Positions 45,807 through 57,745 are shown, counted from the first letter of the stretch. The stretch is 64,000 nt of DNA from Dactylorhiza incarnata (GCA_033032865.1 JAWHQI010000013.1:6262001-6326000); one strand, 5' to 3'. Notes: generated by a model not told the origin, from the sequence alone. Made by a program: numbers and translations.

Positions 45807-47034
45807 ATGTCTCGGAGGCGTGTTGCGACTAGGTCGACCCCCCAGTCGGAGGGCGAGTCTTCGGGTGCGCAGAGTGAAGCCTTGATCGAGATTCTGCGAT
45901 AGAGCAATGAGACTCTGACAAGGCAGATGGTTGCGATGCAGTCGCAGGTGGAGGCATTGTTGGCTGCCGGTGCTAGGCAGCAACCCGTAGTGCAGGCCCC
46001 AGTAGTTGGACAGACTGTACCTACCCCTCCTGCTCCCTTGGTACCCCCAGTAGCGATACCTCCGGAAATGAATTTCATTTCGCATTTTCAAAGGTTGGGA
46101 CCTCCTACATTTGACGGAAGAGCAGATTTCATGGCATTAGATGACTGGTTTGTTGCCATTGAGGAGATGTTTTCGTACTCAGGAATCTCTGCAGACCAAA
46201 AGGTGATGGTCGCCGCTTACCAACTGAAAGGACTTGCTAAGAGCTGGTGGATCAGGGAGAGGGAAAATCTAGTAGGTGGATGTTCGTGGGAGTCGTTCAA
46301 GGCGATGGTGTTAAAGAAATTCTTGCCGTCGGTCGAGCAAGACCGTTTAATGAATAATTTTCTGCACCTGAAGCAAAGACAACTCACGGTTAGTGAATAT
46401 GAGGTCGAGTTCTGTAAGTTGAGCAGATTTGCTCCAGATTTAGTGGCTTCTGAGGCAGGAAGAATGAAGCGATTTCTTGGAGGTCTTCGTAGCGATATTC
46501 AGCAGTTGGCGAGTGCTTATAAATCTGAAAGTTATGCTGAAGTGGTAGAAGCAGCGCTGAAAGTCGAGGCTATCGACAACGCCAAGAATCGGGGTGCTCT
46601 AATGAAAAAGGACAAGAGGAAAGTCGAAGAGGGGGAGACCCCCAAGGTATCTAGCTCGGCTCCAAAGAAAAGGAGCGGAGAGGTGTGTAGCTTCTGTGGC
46701 CGCCCCGGCCATCCAGTGGAGAAATGTTTCAAGAGGAAGGGAGCTCAGAAGCAGCAGCGAGTGCTAGCAATCCAGGGTGCTCCGAAGGGTGAGGTGCTCT
46801 GCCAGTTGTGCAGGCAGAAAGGGCATGATGTGGCCCAGTGTTGGACCAAAGATAAAGTCTGCTTCTAGTGCAAGCAGAAGGGGCACATGAAGTTCCAATG
46901 CCCGCTGATTCAACCCCCGTTGCAGCCAGTACCGCTTCGAACCTTGCCGCCGCCGCAGCATCAGGATAAAGGAAGAGGAAAGCTGAACGTGTTAACCCAG
47001 GAGCAAGCGCAGTCTTCGACCCAAGTGATCGCAG
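45807..47034 (+). pseudogene. Gyp-C gag (capsid and three zinc knuckles), two TAG stops
   Basis: ATG at 45807 starts the frame (MSRRRVATRSTP). TAG at 45900 and TAG at 46866 interrupt it; otherwise it is open to 47034. The capsid domain has PPTFDGRADFMALDDWF and GLAKSWW (about 46100-46260) and YEVEFCKLSRFAP (about 46400). Knuckles CSFCGRPGHPVEKC (about 46686) and CQLCRQKGHDVAQC (about 46800) are intact. The third, ending CKQKGHMKFQC, has TAG between its first two cysteines. An internal ATG at 45927 could restart translation past the first stop. Joins pol through a predicted intron. Confidence 0.88.
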
Positions 47035-47113
47035 GTTAGACCTTTAGACAACTGTTTAGTCTTGTTTCCTTTTTAGTTCGCTGTATTAGACTAGTTTCTC
47101 TTCGCGCTTATAG
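47035..47113 (+). other. Predicted 79-nt intron at gag/protease border of Gyp-C
   Basis: Donor GTTAGA at 47035 and acceptor TTATAG ending at 47113, T-rich between, with a stop codon as the donor enters the frame. Removal keeps gag and pol in register with a Gly split codon, exactly as at 16077-16153. Confidence 0.6.
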
Positions 47114-50100
47114 GAAGATTTAAGGTAAAGAATCGTTGGGCGCGTGTTCTGTTCGATTCGGGTGCTACCCATTCGTTCGTAGCAAGGGCCTTCGTTGAGC
47201 ATCACCGTTTGACCCCTGAGCTGGGCAACGATTCGTTCCTCATTAAGTTCCCTTCTGGTGATCTGGTGTCCTCGAACCAGTGCGTCCGAAGTTGCCCCGT
47301 TCTCTTAGGAGATTTCTTGGCTGTTGCTGATCTCAAAGTGTTGAACTTAGAAGACTTTGACGTAATATTGGGTATGGACTGGTTGTCCAGTTATGATGCG
47401 GTCATCCGATGCAAGGAAAAGCGTCTGGACTTCGTGATGGACAACGGTCAACCCATGAGCGTTTTTGGTTCTCCGTACCAGAGTTCTTCGATAATTTCTG
47501 CGGTATGTGCTCGGAAACTGTTAATTTCCGGTTGTTTGGCTTACCTTGTTTCTGTAGTAGAAGCTGTTGGTGGTTCGCCGTGTATCGAGGATATTCTGGT
47601 GGTGCGAGAGTTTCCCGATGTCTTCCCTGCTAATCTCCCTGGTCTCCCGCCCGTTAGAGATGTGGAGTTCGTTATTGATCTTGAGCCTGGTACTCGTCCA
47701 ATTGCTAGGGCACCGTACCGTATGGCCCCGCGCGAGTTAGAAGAGTTGCGAACTCAGTTAGATGAGTTGTTGCAGGGTGGTTTCATTAGGCCAAGTTCTT
47801 CTCCCTGGGGTGCTCCGGTTTTGTTCGTGAAAAAGAAGGACGGTTCCATGAGATTGTGCATAGACTATAGAGAATTAAACAAAGTGACCATCAAGAACAG
47901 GTATCCGTTGCCAAGGATAGATGATCTGTTCGATCAGTTGCGTGGTAGCACGGTGTTTTCAAAGATTGATCTTCGATCCGGTTACCATCAGTTGAGGATC
48001 CGTGAGTCGGACGTTCCCCGGACTGCCTTTCGTTCCCGGTATGGTCATTTTGAGTTTCTAGTCATGTCATTTGGTTTGACAAATGCACCCTCTGCATTTA
48101 TGGACATGATGAACCGCGTGTTCAAGGATTTTCTGGACCATTTTGTGGTGGTATTCATAGATGATGTGCTGGTTTATTCTAGAAGTGCTGAAGAGCATGT
48201 TATGCATTTGCGCTTAGTGTTGTCTACTCTTAGAGAGCACAAGTTGTTTGCGAAGCTGAGTAAGTGTGAATTCTGGCTTTCTCAGGTGTCCTTCCTGGGT
48301 CATGTGGTGAACAAAGATGGAATTACGGTAGACCCCGCTAAAATTTCTGCCGTATTGGATTGGAAGACGCCTTCGACGCCTAAGGAGATAAGGAGTTTCC
48401 TAGGGTTGGCCGGGTACTACAGGAGATTTGTCCAAGGATTTTCAGTGCTGTCCGCACCCTTGACTAAGCTTACCCAGAAGAATACTGCTTTTGTTTGGAG
48501 CGATAAGTGCGAAGAGGCCTTTCAGGAATTGAAGAGGCGTTTGTGTAGTGCTCCGGTGTTGGCATTGCCGATCGAAGGAGTCGAGTATGCAGTTTATGTA
48601 GACGCATCTCACATTGGACTGGGATGTGTGTTGATGCAAGAAGGGAAGGTGATTGCTTATGGGTCTAGACAATTGAAGGTTCATGAAAAGAATTACCCTA
48701 CGCATGACTTAGAATTCGCCGCAGTAATCTATGCTTTGAAGCTTTGGAGACACCTATTATATGGAGTGTCATGCAAGATTTTCACAGATCATAAAAGTCT
48801 GAAGTATGTCTTCACCCAGAAGGAGCTGAATCTGCGCCAGCGGAGGTGGCTGGAGTATGTGGCGGATTATGAAGTAGATATTCTGTACCATCCGGGTAAG
48901 GCTAATGTGGTGGCCGATGCCCTGAGCCGGAAAACTGCACATATCTTCAATCTTTCAGTGCAGTCCTTAGTAGAGGAGTTTATGTTGATGGATATCTCAG
49001 TCGGTAGTTGTACCGCACCTTCGAGCTTAGAGGTTGAAGAGCCTTCTTGGATTGCCCTTACTAGGCTGCATCAGAAGGAAGATCCTGACTTGCAGCATCT
49101 TCGAAGTAGGACTGAAAAAGGAGAATTACCAGATTTTTTAATCGATGATAAGGATACTTTGAGGTACCGAGGCAGATATTGCGTCCCCGCGTTGGGAGAA
49201 ATTCGGACAAAGATCTGTAGCGAGGCGCATGATTCTAGTGTTTCCTATCATCCTGGTTCCACGAAAATGTATAAGGATCTGAAGCAAATCGTTTGGTGGT
49301 CGGGTATGAAGAATGATATAGCGAAGTACGTGTCTAAATGTTTAACTTGTCAGCGCGTGAAAGCAGATCATAAGAGGCCTGGAGGTAAGTTGAACCCGTT
49401 AGATATTCCAAGCTGGAAGTGGGAGAGTATTTCGATGGACTTCATTACCGGTTTGCCGAGATCTCCCAGTGGTCATGACTCGGTGTGGGTTATAGTAGAT
49501 CGCTTGACAAAGTGTGCTCACTTTGTGCCGTTTAAGATTGGATACTCGATGGAGAAAATAGCAGAACTGTATTTGGATGAAGTTATCAGATTGCATGGTG
49601 TGCCTGTGAGCATTGTGTCGGACCGAGACTCAAGGTATACGTCTCGTTTATGGCAGAGTTTGCAGGGAGCCTTGGGTACTGACCTTAGGTACTCTACCGC
49701 TTATCATCCCCAAACCAATGGTCAGACAGAAAGAGTAAATCAGATTTTGGAAGATATGATAAGGTGCTATATCTTAGATCATGGAGGAGCTTGGGATAAG
49801 CGGCTTGGTTTGATGGAGTTCGCGTATAATAACGGTTATCAAGAAAGCCTTCAAATGGCCCCATTTGAGGCTCTGTATGGGAGGCGTTGTCGGACTCCGT
49901 TGTTTTGGGCCGAGGTTGGTGAGAGTCCCTTGCTAGGCCCAGAGGCTTTGGAAGAGATGAATGTTGCTGTGACTCATATCCGCGAGAAGCTCCGTATTGC
50001 CCAGGAGCGGTATGAGAAGTATGCGAATCGAAGAAGAGTGGATTTAGAGTTTGCCGTTGGAGACAGGGTGTTCTTGAAAGTTTCTCCGATGCCTGGTATT

Positions 50101-50472
50101 AAGAGGTTTGGAAGGAACCACAAGTTGGATCCCCGATATGTGGGACCTTTCCAGATTGTTGAGCGCATCGGAGTGTCAGCGTATAGATTGGATTTGCCTG
50201 CTTCCTTCCCTAATGTTCACGATGTGTTTCATGTAAGCCAGTTGAGGAAGTGTTTGCGTAGTGATCGGCTTGTTCTTGATTCGGTGCCAGCTTTGCAGCC
50301 CAATCTTTCGTATGTCGAAGAGCCGGTCCGAATCTTGGAGACTCAGGAGCGTGTGTTGCGAAGGAAGACGATCCCAATGGTTAAGGTTCTTTGGAAGAAT
50401 CAGGGTGTCGAAAGCGCAACTTGGGAATTGGAGTCTGCTATGAGAGAGACTCATCCTAGCCTCTTCTCTTAG
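47114..50472 (+). CDS. Gyp-C pol polyprotein: protease, RT, RNaseH, integrase, chromodomain-like end
   Basis: Open without a stop from the predicted acceptor to TAG at 50470-50472, about 1118 codons, with no ATG of its own. Protease: catalytic [10 protein letters not shown] (about 47149) and ILGMDWLS (about 47365). Reverse transcriptase: [24 protein letters not shown] and catalytic FIDDVLVY (about 48154). RNase[21 protein letters not shown] and VVADALSRK (48592-48930). Integrase: His/Cys zinc region ending CLTCQRVK (49228-49372), then the catalytic acids in [18 protein letters not shown] and [12 protein letters not shown] (49432, 49618, 49726). C-terminal LDPRYVGPF and [11 protein letters not shown] follow, then a chromodomain-like segment [12 protein letters not shown]...SATWE (50365-50430). 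All catalytic residues are present. It copies the element's RNA to DNA and inserts it; acts in virus-like particles and nucleus by family knowledge. Confidence 0.93.
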
Positions 50473-50561
50473 ACTTCGGGTAAGTCTTCTTTTCTGTATC
50501 CTTAGAATTGTTTCTGTATCTTTCTTGATCCTTGGATTTCAAGTTTCGGGACGAAACTTCC

Positions 50562-50577
50562 TTTTAGGGGGAGTGAC
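50562..50577 (+). promoter_or_regulatory. Polypurine tract of Gyp-C
   Basis: TTTTAGGGGGAGTGAC abuts the 3' LTR start and follows GGGACGAAACTTC, a signature common at the end of plant chromoviruses. Confidence 0.75.
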
Positions 50578-53517
50578 TGTAACGCCCCTGATTTTTCGTT
50601 AATTATTTTTACGTACCCTCTATGTCATAATTTTGGCGTAAGGGCGTTATGTCAGCTCGTCTGGTAGTGTTTCGAGTTTTAGCTTAGTTAAAGCTTGTGA
50701 TTTAGGTCAAGCGTGCGAGATTTCACGTCGTTTCGAGTTAAAGTGAAGATTTTGAGTGGATATCAAGATTTTAGCTTTGGGAGGCTTTATCCGGAGTTTG
50801 GCTCGTCGGAATGGAATTCTGACTTCGCCGTTGGATTCGCAGCGTCGTTTTTCAACTAGGGTGCGAATTTCATAGAAATCCGAGGTGTTTTGGTCGCCCT
50901 CGCAGTTTAAGTAAATTGGGGAATTAATTAATTACTTAAATAACAAATTTAGGTTTATATATAAGCCTAAAGCCTTCCCCTTTCCCTATTCATCCTCTTC
51001 CTCGATCAAAAGCAGCCGCCGTGGGTTAGGGCGAGAGCGGAGCTTCGTGGAGCCTTCAACCGGCGATTCCTAGGGCTGTAGTGGTCGGAATCGAGTTTGG
51101 TTTGAAGATTTGGAAAGCTCTCGGCGAGATCTTCGTTCTAGCGGTAAGCCTTTCTCGTTTCGTGGAGTTTTGGGAGCTTTGGTGGTGACCTAACCCCTCC
51201 TTTTGATCCAAAAAGTTTCAGGAATCTGTGCTCGTGTGTTTCCCTAGCCGATCCATAGCTTTCGGAGCGGAGATCTTCGAGTTTGCGAGGTTTAAGGCAA
51301 GTGGCTTCCTCCTCCTCTTTGTTTGGTTAAGTCGTGGTTTGTCTTTCTCCTGTTAGATGCTTGATAAACTGTGGGCTCGTGTTTTGAGCGTCTTGTGTGA
51401 TAGTTAGAAACCCTAAATTTTCTTCCCCGCGTAGAGTCAGGGCATTTCTCCTGGAAGACACCGTCGTTCCCTGAATTTTAGCCGCTGTTTGGCCCTTCTC
51501 GAGAAGTCTTTGAGAGTCTCGAGCAGTTGTTTTAGCCAAGTTTTCGAGAAGACCCCTTTACCTCTCGAGAAATGCTTGATTTCTCGAGAAATCCCCTGAT
51601 CCCTCTCGAGAAATCCCCTGATCCCTCTCGAGAAATCCCCTGATCCCTCTCGAGAAATGCTTGATTTCTCGAGAAATCCCCTGATCCCTCTCGAGAAATC
51701 CCTTGTCCTCTCTCGAGAAATCCCCTGATCCCTCTCGAGAAATCCCTTGTCCTCTCTCGAGAAATCCCTGCCTACCTCTCGAGAACCCAAGAAATCCATC
51801 TCTCGAGAAATCCTTTATCTCTCGAGAAGTTCCCTGTAGTTTTCGAAAAGAAAAGATCCTACTCTTCTCTCGAGAAATATGCCCTTCTCTCGAGAAATTG
51901 CCCTTCTCTCGAGAAACCCTTTTATCTCTCGAGAAGTTCCTTGTAGTTTTCAAGACGTCCTAAATTCTGCTGTGTTTTTGTGTGGTTTCTGGTGGTGGGA
52001 TTTCAAAAAATTTGGACGGGGCTCTGCCCCGCACCCCGCAAGGGCTCTGCCCCTTGACCCCGCTTGCTGATCGGTCAGCGAGACCACCGCCAGGGGCGCT
52101 GCCCCTTGGACCCCGTTAGGGGCTCTGCCCCTAAGACCCCGCCAGGGGCGCGGCCCCTTGGAACCCCGCCAGGTGCGCATGTGATTTCGTTGCGATTCCC
52201 ACGTTTTAATCTTTTGTCCTCTCTAGTGCACCTAGATGATTGTCAGTGTCCCTTCGGTGCTCCTGATCTTGAATCCCTCTTGGTGGTATTCTTTTACTCG
52301 TTGTGGTCTGTTAACTTTTGAGTTACTCTTATAGTTCTTATTGATCGAGGCGTACTTTGCCTTGACCCTATTTTTTCTTAGGGCCTTCCAGTGATTATCC
52401 TTTCGGGCTGCGTCCCGTGTTTAAATAAAATTTAAGTAATAAGAACTACTGTCTTTAGCCCTTCACAGTAGTTGTGTTTGGGGGACAGTGTGGGGAAACT
52501 GTTATAGCCTTGCACGGTAGTCATGTTTGGGTGGTTGGGTCTAGTGGTACCCCCACCTGGTTTTGGGCTTTGGGTAGCGGAGGTAGTTAATCGCTCCCGT
52601 ATAATTTGAGCTGATCAGTCTCTTTAATTGATGAAACTAAATAAATGAACGTGTTGTTCCTCTTTTGATATTTAGTGCACTTGATGCTTGTTGGTTCTTT
52701 GTTCAGAGCTCTCTTTCGGTAAATTTGGCTTGGGTTGGTACCCCTTAAGCCTTGCTTGTTTTTCTGCTAGTTTTCTGCCACTTGTAATTCCTTGCTGAGG
52801 CGTTCTTTGTTTTATTGAATGCCTCAGGTTCAGAGCCGTAACGGCTAGTGGTGTAGCCGGAAGTTCAGAGTCTTTGGTAGCTGTCCACCCCGCTGCTGCG
52901 AGGTAGTTGTTGTAGTCAGCTCTCTTCTTGTTCAGACATACTAGTTTAGGCCAATGGGTTAGTGTCAAATTGTTGGCGCCCATTGTGCCTCTTTGGTACT
53001 TTCTAGTTTATTTGCCAGTTTTATGCCACTACTTTATGATCTGATACATCTTAATTTCTGGGGATGATTTATGTCTAGGTGCATTATAGTTATAAAATGA
53101 CTTTCTTCATCTCCATATCACATCATTTTAACTGCAAAACCCTTATATTTAAAGTAACCTAAAGGTATTTTCTACACTTATACTACGCCTAGACATGAGC
53201 ACATCATTTACCTTATGTCCTATCATCACGTGCATATAGGACCTTAAAATGAGTCAAATCAAGTATTTTCCGCTGCAAATATAATATATTTTTTGGGTGG
53301 ACTAGTTGATCCACGAGCTGAGAGACACAGTTCTTCCCCTAAAACTCTAATAAATGGTTCCCAAATGATAAATTTCCATGTGATCATGTTTTGAATTAAT
53401 AAGTAAGAAGTTTCCGCCTGAGCGTCTGCAGTTGTCTCCTGCATGACGTGGCATCATGACGCGTATTTTCTCTTACTCTGATATTCTTAAATTCGGAGAA
53501 AAATGCGGGTTGTGACA
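50578..53517 (+). repeat. 3' LTR of Gyp-C (2940 bp)
   Basis: Copy of 42185-45124, offset 8393. Differences include C/T near 42453/50846, G/A near 42336/50725 and the G run near 44090-44106/52490. Confidence 0.94.
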
Positions 53518-54304
53518 ACACTCCGGCTCAAGATTGGCGTGAAGAACAAGCCCGGAGCACCTCTAGATGGTGGGCGGCGATGGAGGGGCGAAGTCGGATG
53601 AACTGGAGCTGAAAACGGCGGAATACGGCGGGCTGTCCGACCTAAATCGCGAGCAGCGGATTTTATAGGCGCTGGAATAAACAGTGCGCACGGTCATTGG
53701 TGCACGACCAGTGGTCGTGCGCACTAGAATCCTGTGATCGTGCGCTCTGCCTGGACGGAACCTGCAAAGACAGAAATTATGAAATAACATGTTCGCACGA
53801 CTAGTGGCGCACGACCGGTGGTCGTGCGCACTGGAGTTGATGGTCGTGCGCACTACAGCAAACAGAACTCGGAAATTAAATGGTAAGTGCGCACGAGCAG
53901 TGGCGCACGACCGGTGGTCGTGCGCACTAGCGTAGATGGTCGTGCGCACTGCACCAAACAGAACTCATAAAAGGGTTAAGTGCACACGATCAGTGGCGCA
54001 CGACCAGTGGTCGTGCGCCATAGAACCGGTGATCGTGCGCAGTGTTCCTGTGCAGAATTGTACCGGAAACACCTGCACGACACCTGTTCCAGCGTACGGC
54101 ACCGGTCTAGCCACTGAAAGTGGGACTTAACATCGCAAGAAAACTAATAACAAAGAAAGATACGAAATAACACCAAAATAGGGCCTATAAGTGCACCTAG
54201 CATAGAGTGACCAATATGAGCTAAAACAGGGCTAAAGTGCAGTGAAAAGACTAAATAGATGGCCCAGATGAGTCCATATATGTGTATATAATTGGGACTC
54301 ATCA
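53518..54304 (-). repeat. NA-dimer LTR3, right part
   Basis: Resumes LTR3 after Gyp-C (ACACT at 53518-53522 is the right TSD) and ends GACTCATCA at 54304. Carries the U3 palindrome array (about 53660-54040) and the minus-strand TATA. One change (TGCACGACC near 53701) alters an arm. Confidence 0.92.
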
Positions 54305-55856
54305 GCAGGCCAACTGGATTCAGATGTATGATCCACGTCTGATCAGTGACTTGGAAGTCTTGGAGATCTCCTGTGTGGAGAAGAGTTCTAGTGCAAATGC
54401 GTGCTTGAACTGGATGGAGGTGCAATACGACCTCGCGGACAGAATACGACAGGCCCTGGAGCTTGATTCGAGCATGCAACGCTATTTGGCGAAGTCTGAA
54501 GTTGGAACTGCCGCAGAGTTTGTGTTAGGCGACGGTCTGATGTGGAAAGATTTTCGATTTTGCGTCCCAAATGTGGGTAAGTTGTGGGAAGAATTGATGT
54601 ACGAAGCGCACTTTACAAAGTACTCAATTCACCCGGGGAGCACAAAGATGTACCAAGACATGAAAAAGCTGTTTTGGTGGCCAGGTTTGAAGAAAGACAT
54701 CGCCTCGTACGTGGCAAAATGCAAAACTTGCTCACTTGTGAAGGCGGAATGTCAGGAACCTGGTGGGTTCCCGAAGTCATTGCCAGTACCGGAATTGAAA
54801 TTTGACGATATTTCTATGGATTTCGTGCACGGTTTGCCGAGATCGCAGAGTGGAAATGATGCTATTTGGGTGATCGTGGATCGCTTGACGAAGGTAGCCC
54901 ACTTTATTCCTAACCGGCGGGACGTTTCAGTAGAAAAGTTAGCAAAGCTTTATGTTGATAGCATTGTACGATTGCACGGTGTGCCCCGTAGCATCGTCAG
55001 TGACCGAGATGGACGCTTTACTTCGAAAGATTGGAGGGTAATCCACCAGTTGTTGGGTATAAAATTGAAGTTTAGTACTGCCTTCCATCCTCAAACGGAT
55101 GGACAGACTGAATGTACGAACAGAACTCTGGAGGACATGTTCCGTATGTGCATCCTGGATTTCGGTAAGAAGTGGGAAGATGACCTTTTTATGACCGAGT
55201 TCGCTTATAATAACAGCTATCAGGCAAGTATAAAGATGGCGCCCTTCGAGGCCGTCTATGGTAGAGCTTGCCGCACTCCCTTAGCCTGGGCGGAGACATG
55301 TGAGACGAAGTTGTTTAAGCGGAAAGAAGTCGAAGATGAAAATTCAGCTATTCGAACAATCCGTGAGAGATTGTTAGTTGCGCGAGATAGGTAAGCAAAG
55401 TACTATAATGCCAAGCACAGGAACATTGAATTCGCCATCGGCGATTGGGTGTATCTCAAAATCAAGCCATTCAAAGGTGTGTCAAGGATTCAACGCTTGA
55501 AAAAGCTGAGTCCGAGATACCTTGGACCATTCGAGATACTGGAACGTGTTGGTGAAGCGGCCTATCGGCTCGCTCTTTCGACAAAGTTGAGCGGCTTACA
55601 TGATGTGTTTCACATATCTGTGCTGAGGAAGGCAGTGCCAGAGCCTAACCAAGTGCTTGTGACAAATCAAGTTCCAGTCGATGAGGGGCTAAAGGCAAAA
55701 GTTACGCCTTTATGCATCGAAGACACTGATGTTAAGCAGTTGCGGAATAAACTGATCAAGATGGTCAAGGTCCGCAGGAATAATTGCGGTCGTGAGGAGC
55801 TTTCATGGGACTGTGAGCAAACCATGCGTGACGAGTTCCCCGAATTATTCCGTTAA
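54305..55856 (+). pseudogene. Gyp-A pol part 2: integrase and chromodomain-like end
   Basis: Resumes the frame broken at 17978; GCAGG at 54305-54309 is the right TSD. Integrase zinc region with [10 protein letters not shown] and CKTCSLVK (about 54630-54735). Catalytic acids lie in SMDFVHGLP (about 54815), SDRDGRFTS (about 55000) and QTECTNRTLEDM (about 55100). FAYNNSYQASIKMAPFEAVY is at about 55200. TAA at 55392 breaks the C-terminal domain, which continues with DWVYLKIKPF, LSPRYLGPF and HDVFHISVLRK. The tail LIKMVKVRRNNCGREELSW is chromodomain-like and TAA at 55854 ends it. Confidence 0.92.
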
Positions 55857-55921
55857 GGTACAAGTTATTTGTTTTTGTATCTTATTGTTATTTGCACTGT
55901 TAAAATTTCGGGATGAAATTC

Positions 55922-55939
55922 TTTTAAGAGGGGAAGAAT
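55922..55939 (+). promoter_or_regulatory. Polypurine tract of Gyp-A
   Basis: TTTTAAGAGGGGAAGAAT directly precedes the 3' LTR and follows TTTCGGGATGAAATTC. Confidence 0.78.
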
Positions 55940-57745
55940 TGTAAGACCCCATGTTCTAAGTGCAAAGAAAGTAGAGGTGTACTGAAGCTAAGGAGCTAGT
56001 GCCAGGCGCTAGTGCTAGCGCCGGCGGTAGCGCACTTTCCTAGAAATATGTTAATCTCGATAAATGTTGGTAGCACTCCAGATTTTTCCAAGCGGATAAA
56101 TAATGCTGAGAGTTAGCGCCAGGCGTTATCGCTAACGCTGGGCGTTAGCCTAAGTGTTAGTGTCGACGGACGTCGAGACATCGAGACGTCGAGACGTCGA
56201 TACGTCGAGATGTCGAGACGTCGAGACGCAATCGGATCCCTTAATCAGCTGTGAATAAGCTTATCCACCGCCTTAGGGGATAACGCGCGGCGTTAGGTGC
56301 TAACGCCGGCGTTAGCTAAGAAAGTATTTATATGCAGCAAATCTGAATTTTCTTCTCATTTCTCTGAAACCCTCTGCTTTTCTGAGAGCTGTGGGCTGAG
56401 AGCTGGGAAGGAGATCCGTTGGAGGTGAGCCTTCATTGTGTCGAGGGAAAATCCGTGAAGTAGATTGCTTGCGTGTTTGTGCCATCATCGATTCCAGCCG
56501 AATATCTTGCTGATCATGGTGTAGAAACGAATGGCAAGGGTAACGATTCTCCTCCTTACATCTTTGGACACGTTCGTCCTTTGATTTGCATAGTAGTAGG
56601 CAGATTTCCACTAGCGAGTGGATAGATTTCTTCCAACGGGTCGATGTTATCCCCGTAGAAAATTGCATATAGAGTCCGGAATCGAAGTACGGGCATAGGC
56701 ATGCTGTGTGAAGCCCATCTGGACAGGTTGGTCTGGATTGGTGATGTTGATATGCTATTGCACTCCGGAGAAGACTCCGTGTTCTATGCTGTGTTTTTCG
56801 GGTGTTGTGTACTGTTTCGTACTGCAAAAGAGATCTGGAGGTGTTTCCCAGAAAATACCCGGAAAAGAGTAGCAGAACTGAGTTATGTCACTAACGCCGG
56901 GCGTTAGTGCTAACACCGGCGGTAGCTCCCAGTGAGCTGTGTGAAGCATGTGAAGCCTATATGCATGAACTAGGTGGAGCAGCAGAAGCTGAAAGACCGC
57001 GTGCCTTGCTTCAGTGACGATATGCCGTTTGGGATTAGACTCATCAAGGCCGATCATCCTTGATGGGAGTCAGCACATAGTGAGAATCGGAGTTGAAAAA
57101 GGACTTGTTGATTGCGTGCCGTGAGTGCACAATGCGTGTAAGCCTAAATCCGAGTTGAAAAAGTACTTATTAATGCATCGCTCTCAATGAAAATGAATGC
57201 TTCTATGCGGTGCTTAGATGCACCTGTGATATATATACTGCTATTGCTTGCCTGCAGGGAAGGAGCACCGCCGCCCCGAGCATGGGGTGGGGTCGTTATA
57301 AATCTGGGTCAGCTAAAGCTGACCGGTTACTTGTTTTCCCACCGCTTGGTGGATTTGTTTGTACAGGCCCTGGCGAGACTAGCGCGAAATAGCGGGCTGA
57401 AGCTCCTGCTGCTGTGCTGTACTGGCCCTCGAAGGCCAAAGCTTTTGTTTAGTGTTGTTCATGTGTGGCCGGCCTGCGTGCTGATGTTTGGAAGCCACCT
57501 TTATTGTGTAAACAAACATTGTAAAGAACTTTTTATGTCTTTCATTCCTAGTAGCTAATGTGGACAATGTATACACTGGTTTTAATTGAAATAAATGCTT
57601 CCCTTGTGTGACTCTTTGTGTTGAGATGGTTAAGTTATTAATTGTTTAACACTAATTAAGTAACGCGCTCTCTTGTTCGTTTAATATGGCATGGGGTCTC
57701 GGCCGGACCTACTGCTATATTCTATGTAACAGGGAGGGTGTTACA
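55940..57745 (+). repeat. 3' LTR of Gyp-A (1806 bp)
   Basis: Same ends as 12811-14717. Relative to it, about 150 bp is missing near 57015 and the GTCGAGAC short tandem repeat is expanded (56160-56228, about seven units versus three). TATA near 56326-56334. Confidence 0.9.

Larger units (their letters stand above)
42185..53517 (+). mobile_element. Gyp-C, nearly intact Ty3/gypsy (chromovirus-type) retrotransposon
   Basis: LTRs 42185-45124 and 50578-53517, both 2940 bp with fewer than about ten differences by eye. TSD ACACT at 42180-42184 and 53518-53522. tRNA-Met primer, gag with two nonsense codons, predicted intron, then a single open pol frame. Pol order protease-RT-RNaseH-integrase-chromodomain-like end, with long LTRs, fits a Del/Tekay-like chromovirus. 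With only two TAG codons against it, it was active recently. Confidence 0.95.
17979..54304 (-). mobile_element. NA-dimer, tandem three-LTR non-autonomous element
   Basis: Order on the + strand: LTR1 17979-19688, body 1 19689-36364 (interrupted by GL), LTR2 36365-38074, body 2 38075-41256, LTR3 41257-54304 (interrupted by Gyp-C). The TSD GCAGG is present only at the outer ends (17974-17978, 54305-54309). After removal of GL, Gyp-C and duplicated TSDs, each LTR is 1710 bp and each body 3182 bp. Bodies and LTRs are nearly identical. It inserted in inverse orientation into Gyp-A pol. Confidence 0.93.
12811..57745 (+). mobile_element. Gyp-A, Ty3/gypsy retrotransposon with broken gag-pol, split by NA-dimer
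   Basis: 5' LTR 12811-14717 and 3' LTR 55940-57745, flanked by TSD CCAGG at 12806-12810 and 57746-57750. Without NA-dimer and its TSD copy it is about 8.6 kb. Domain order gag, protease, RT, RNaseH, integrase, chromodomain-like end places it in Ty3/gypsy; tRNA-Met primer and gene order fit the plant Del/Tekay-like chromoviruses. Six nonsense codons and one frameshift disable it. The two LTRs differ by substitutions and indels of about 100 bp, so it is older than GL and Gyp-C. Confidence 0.92.
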
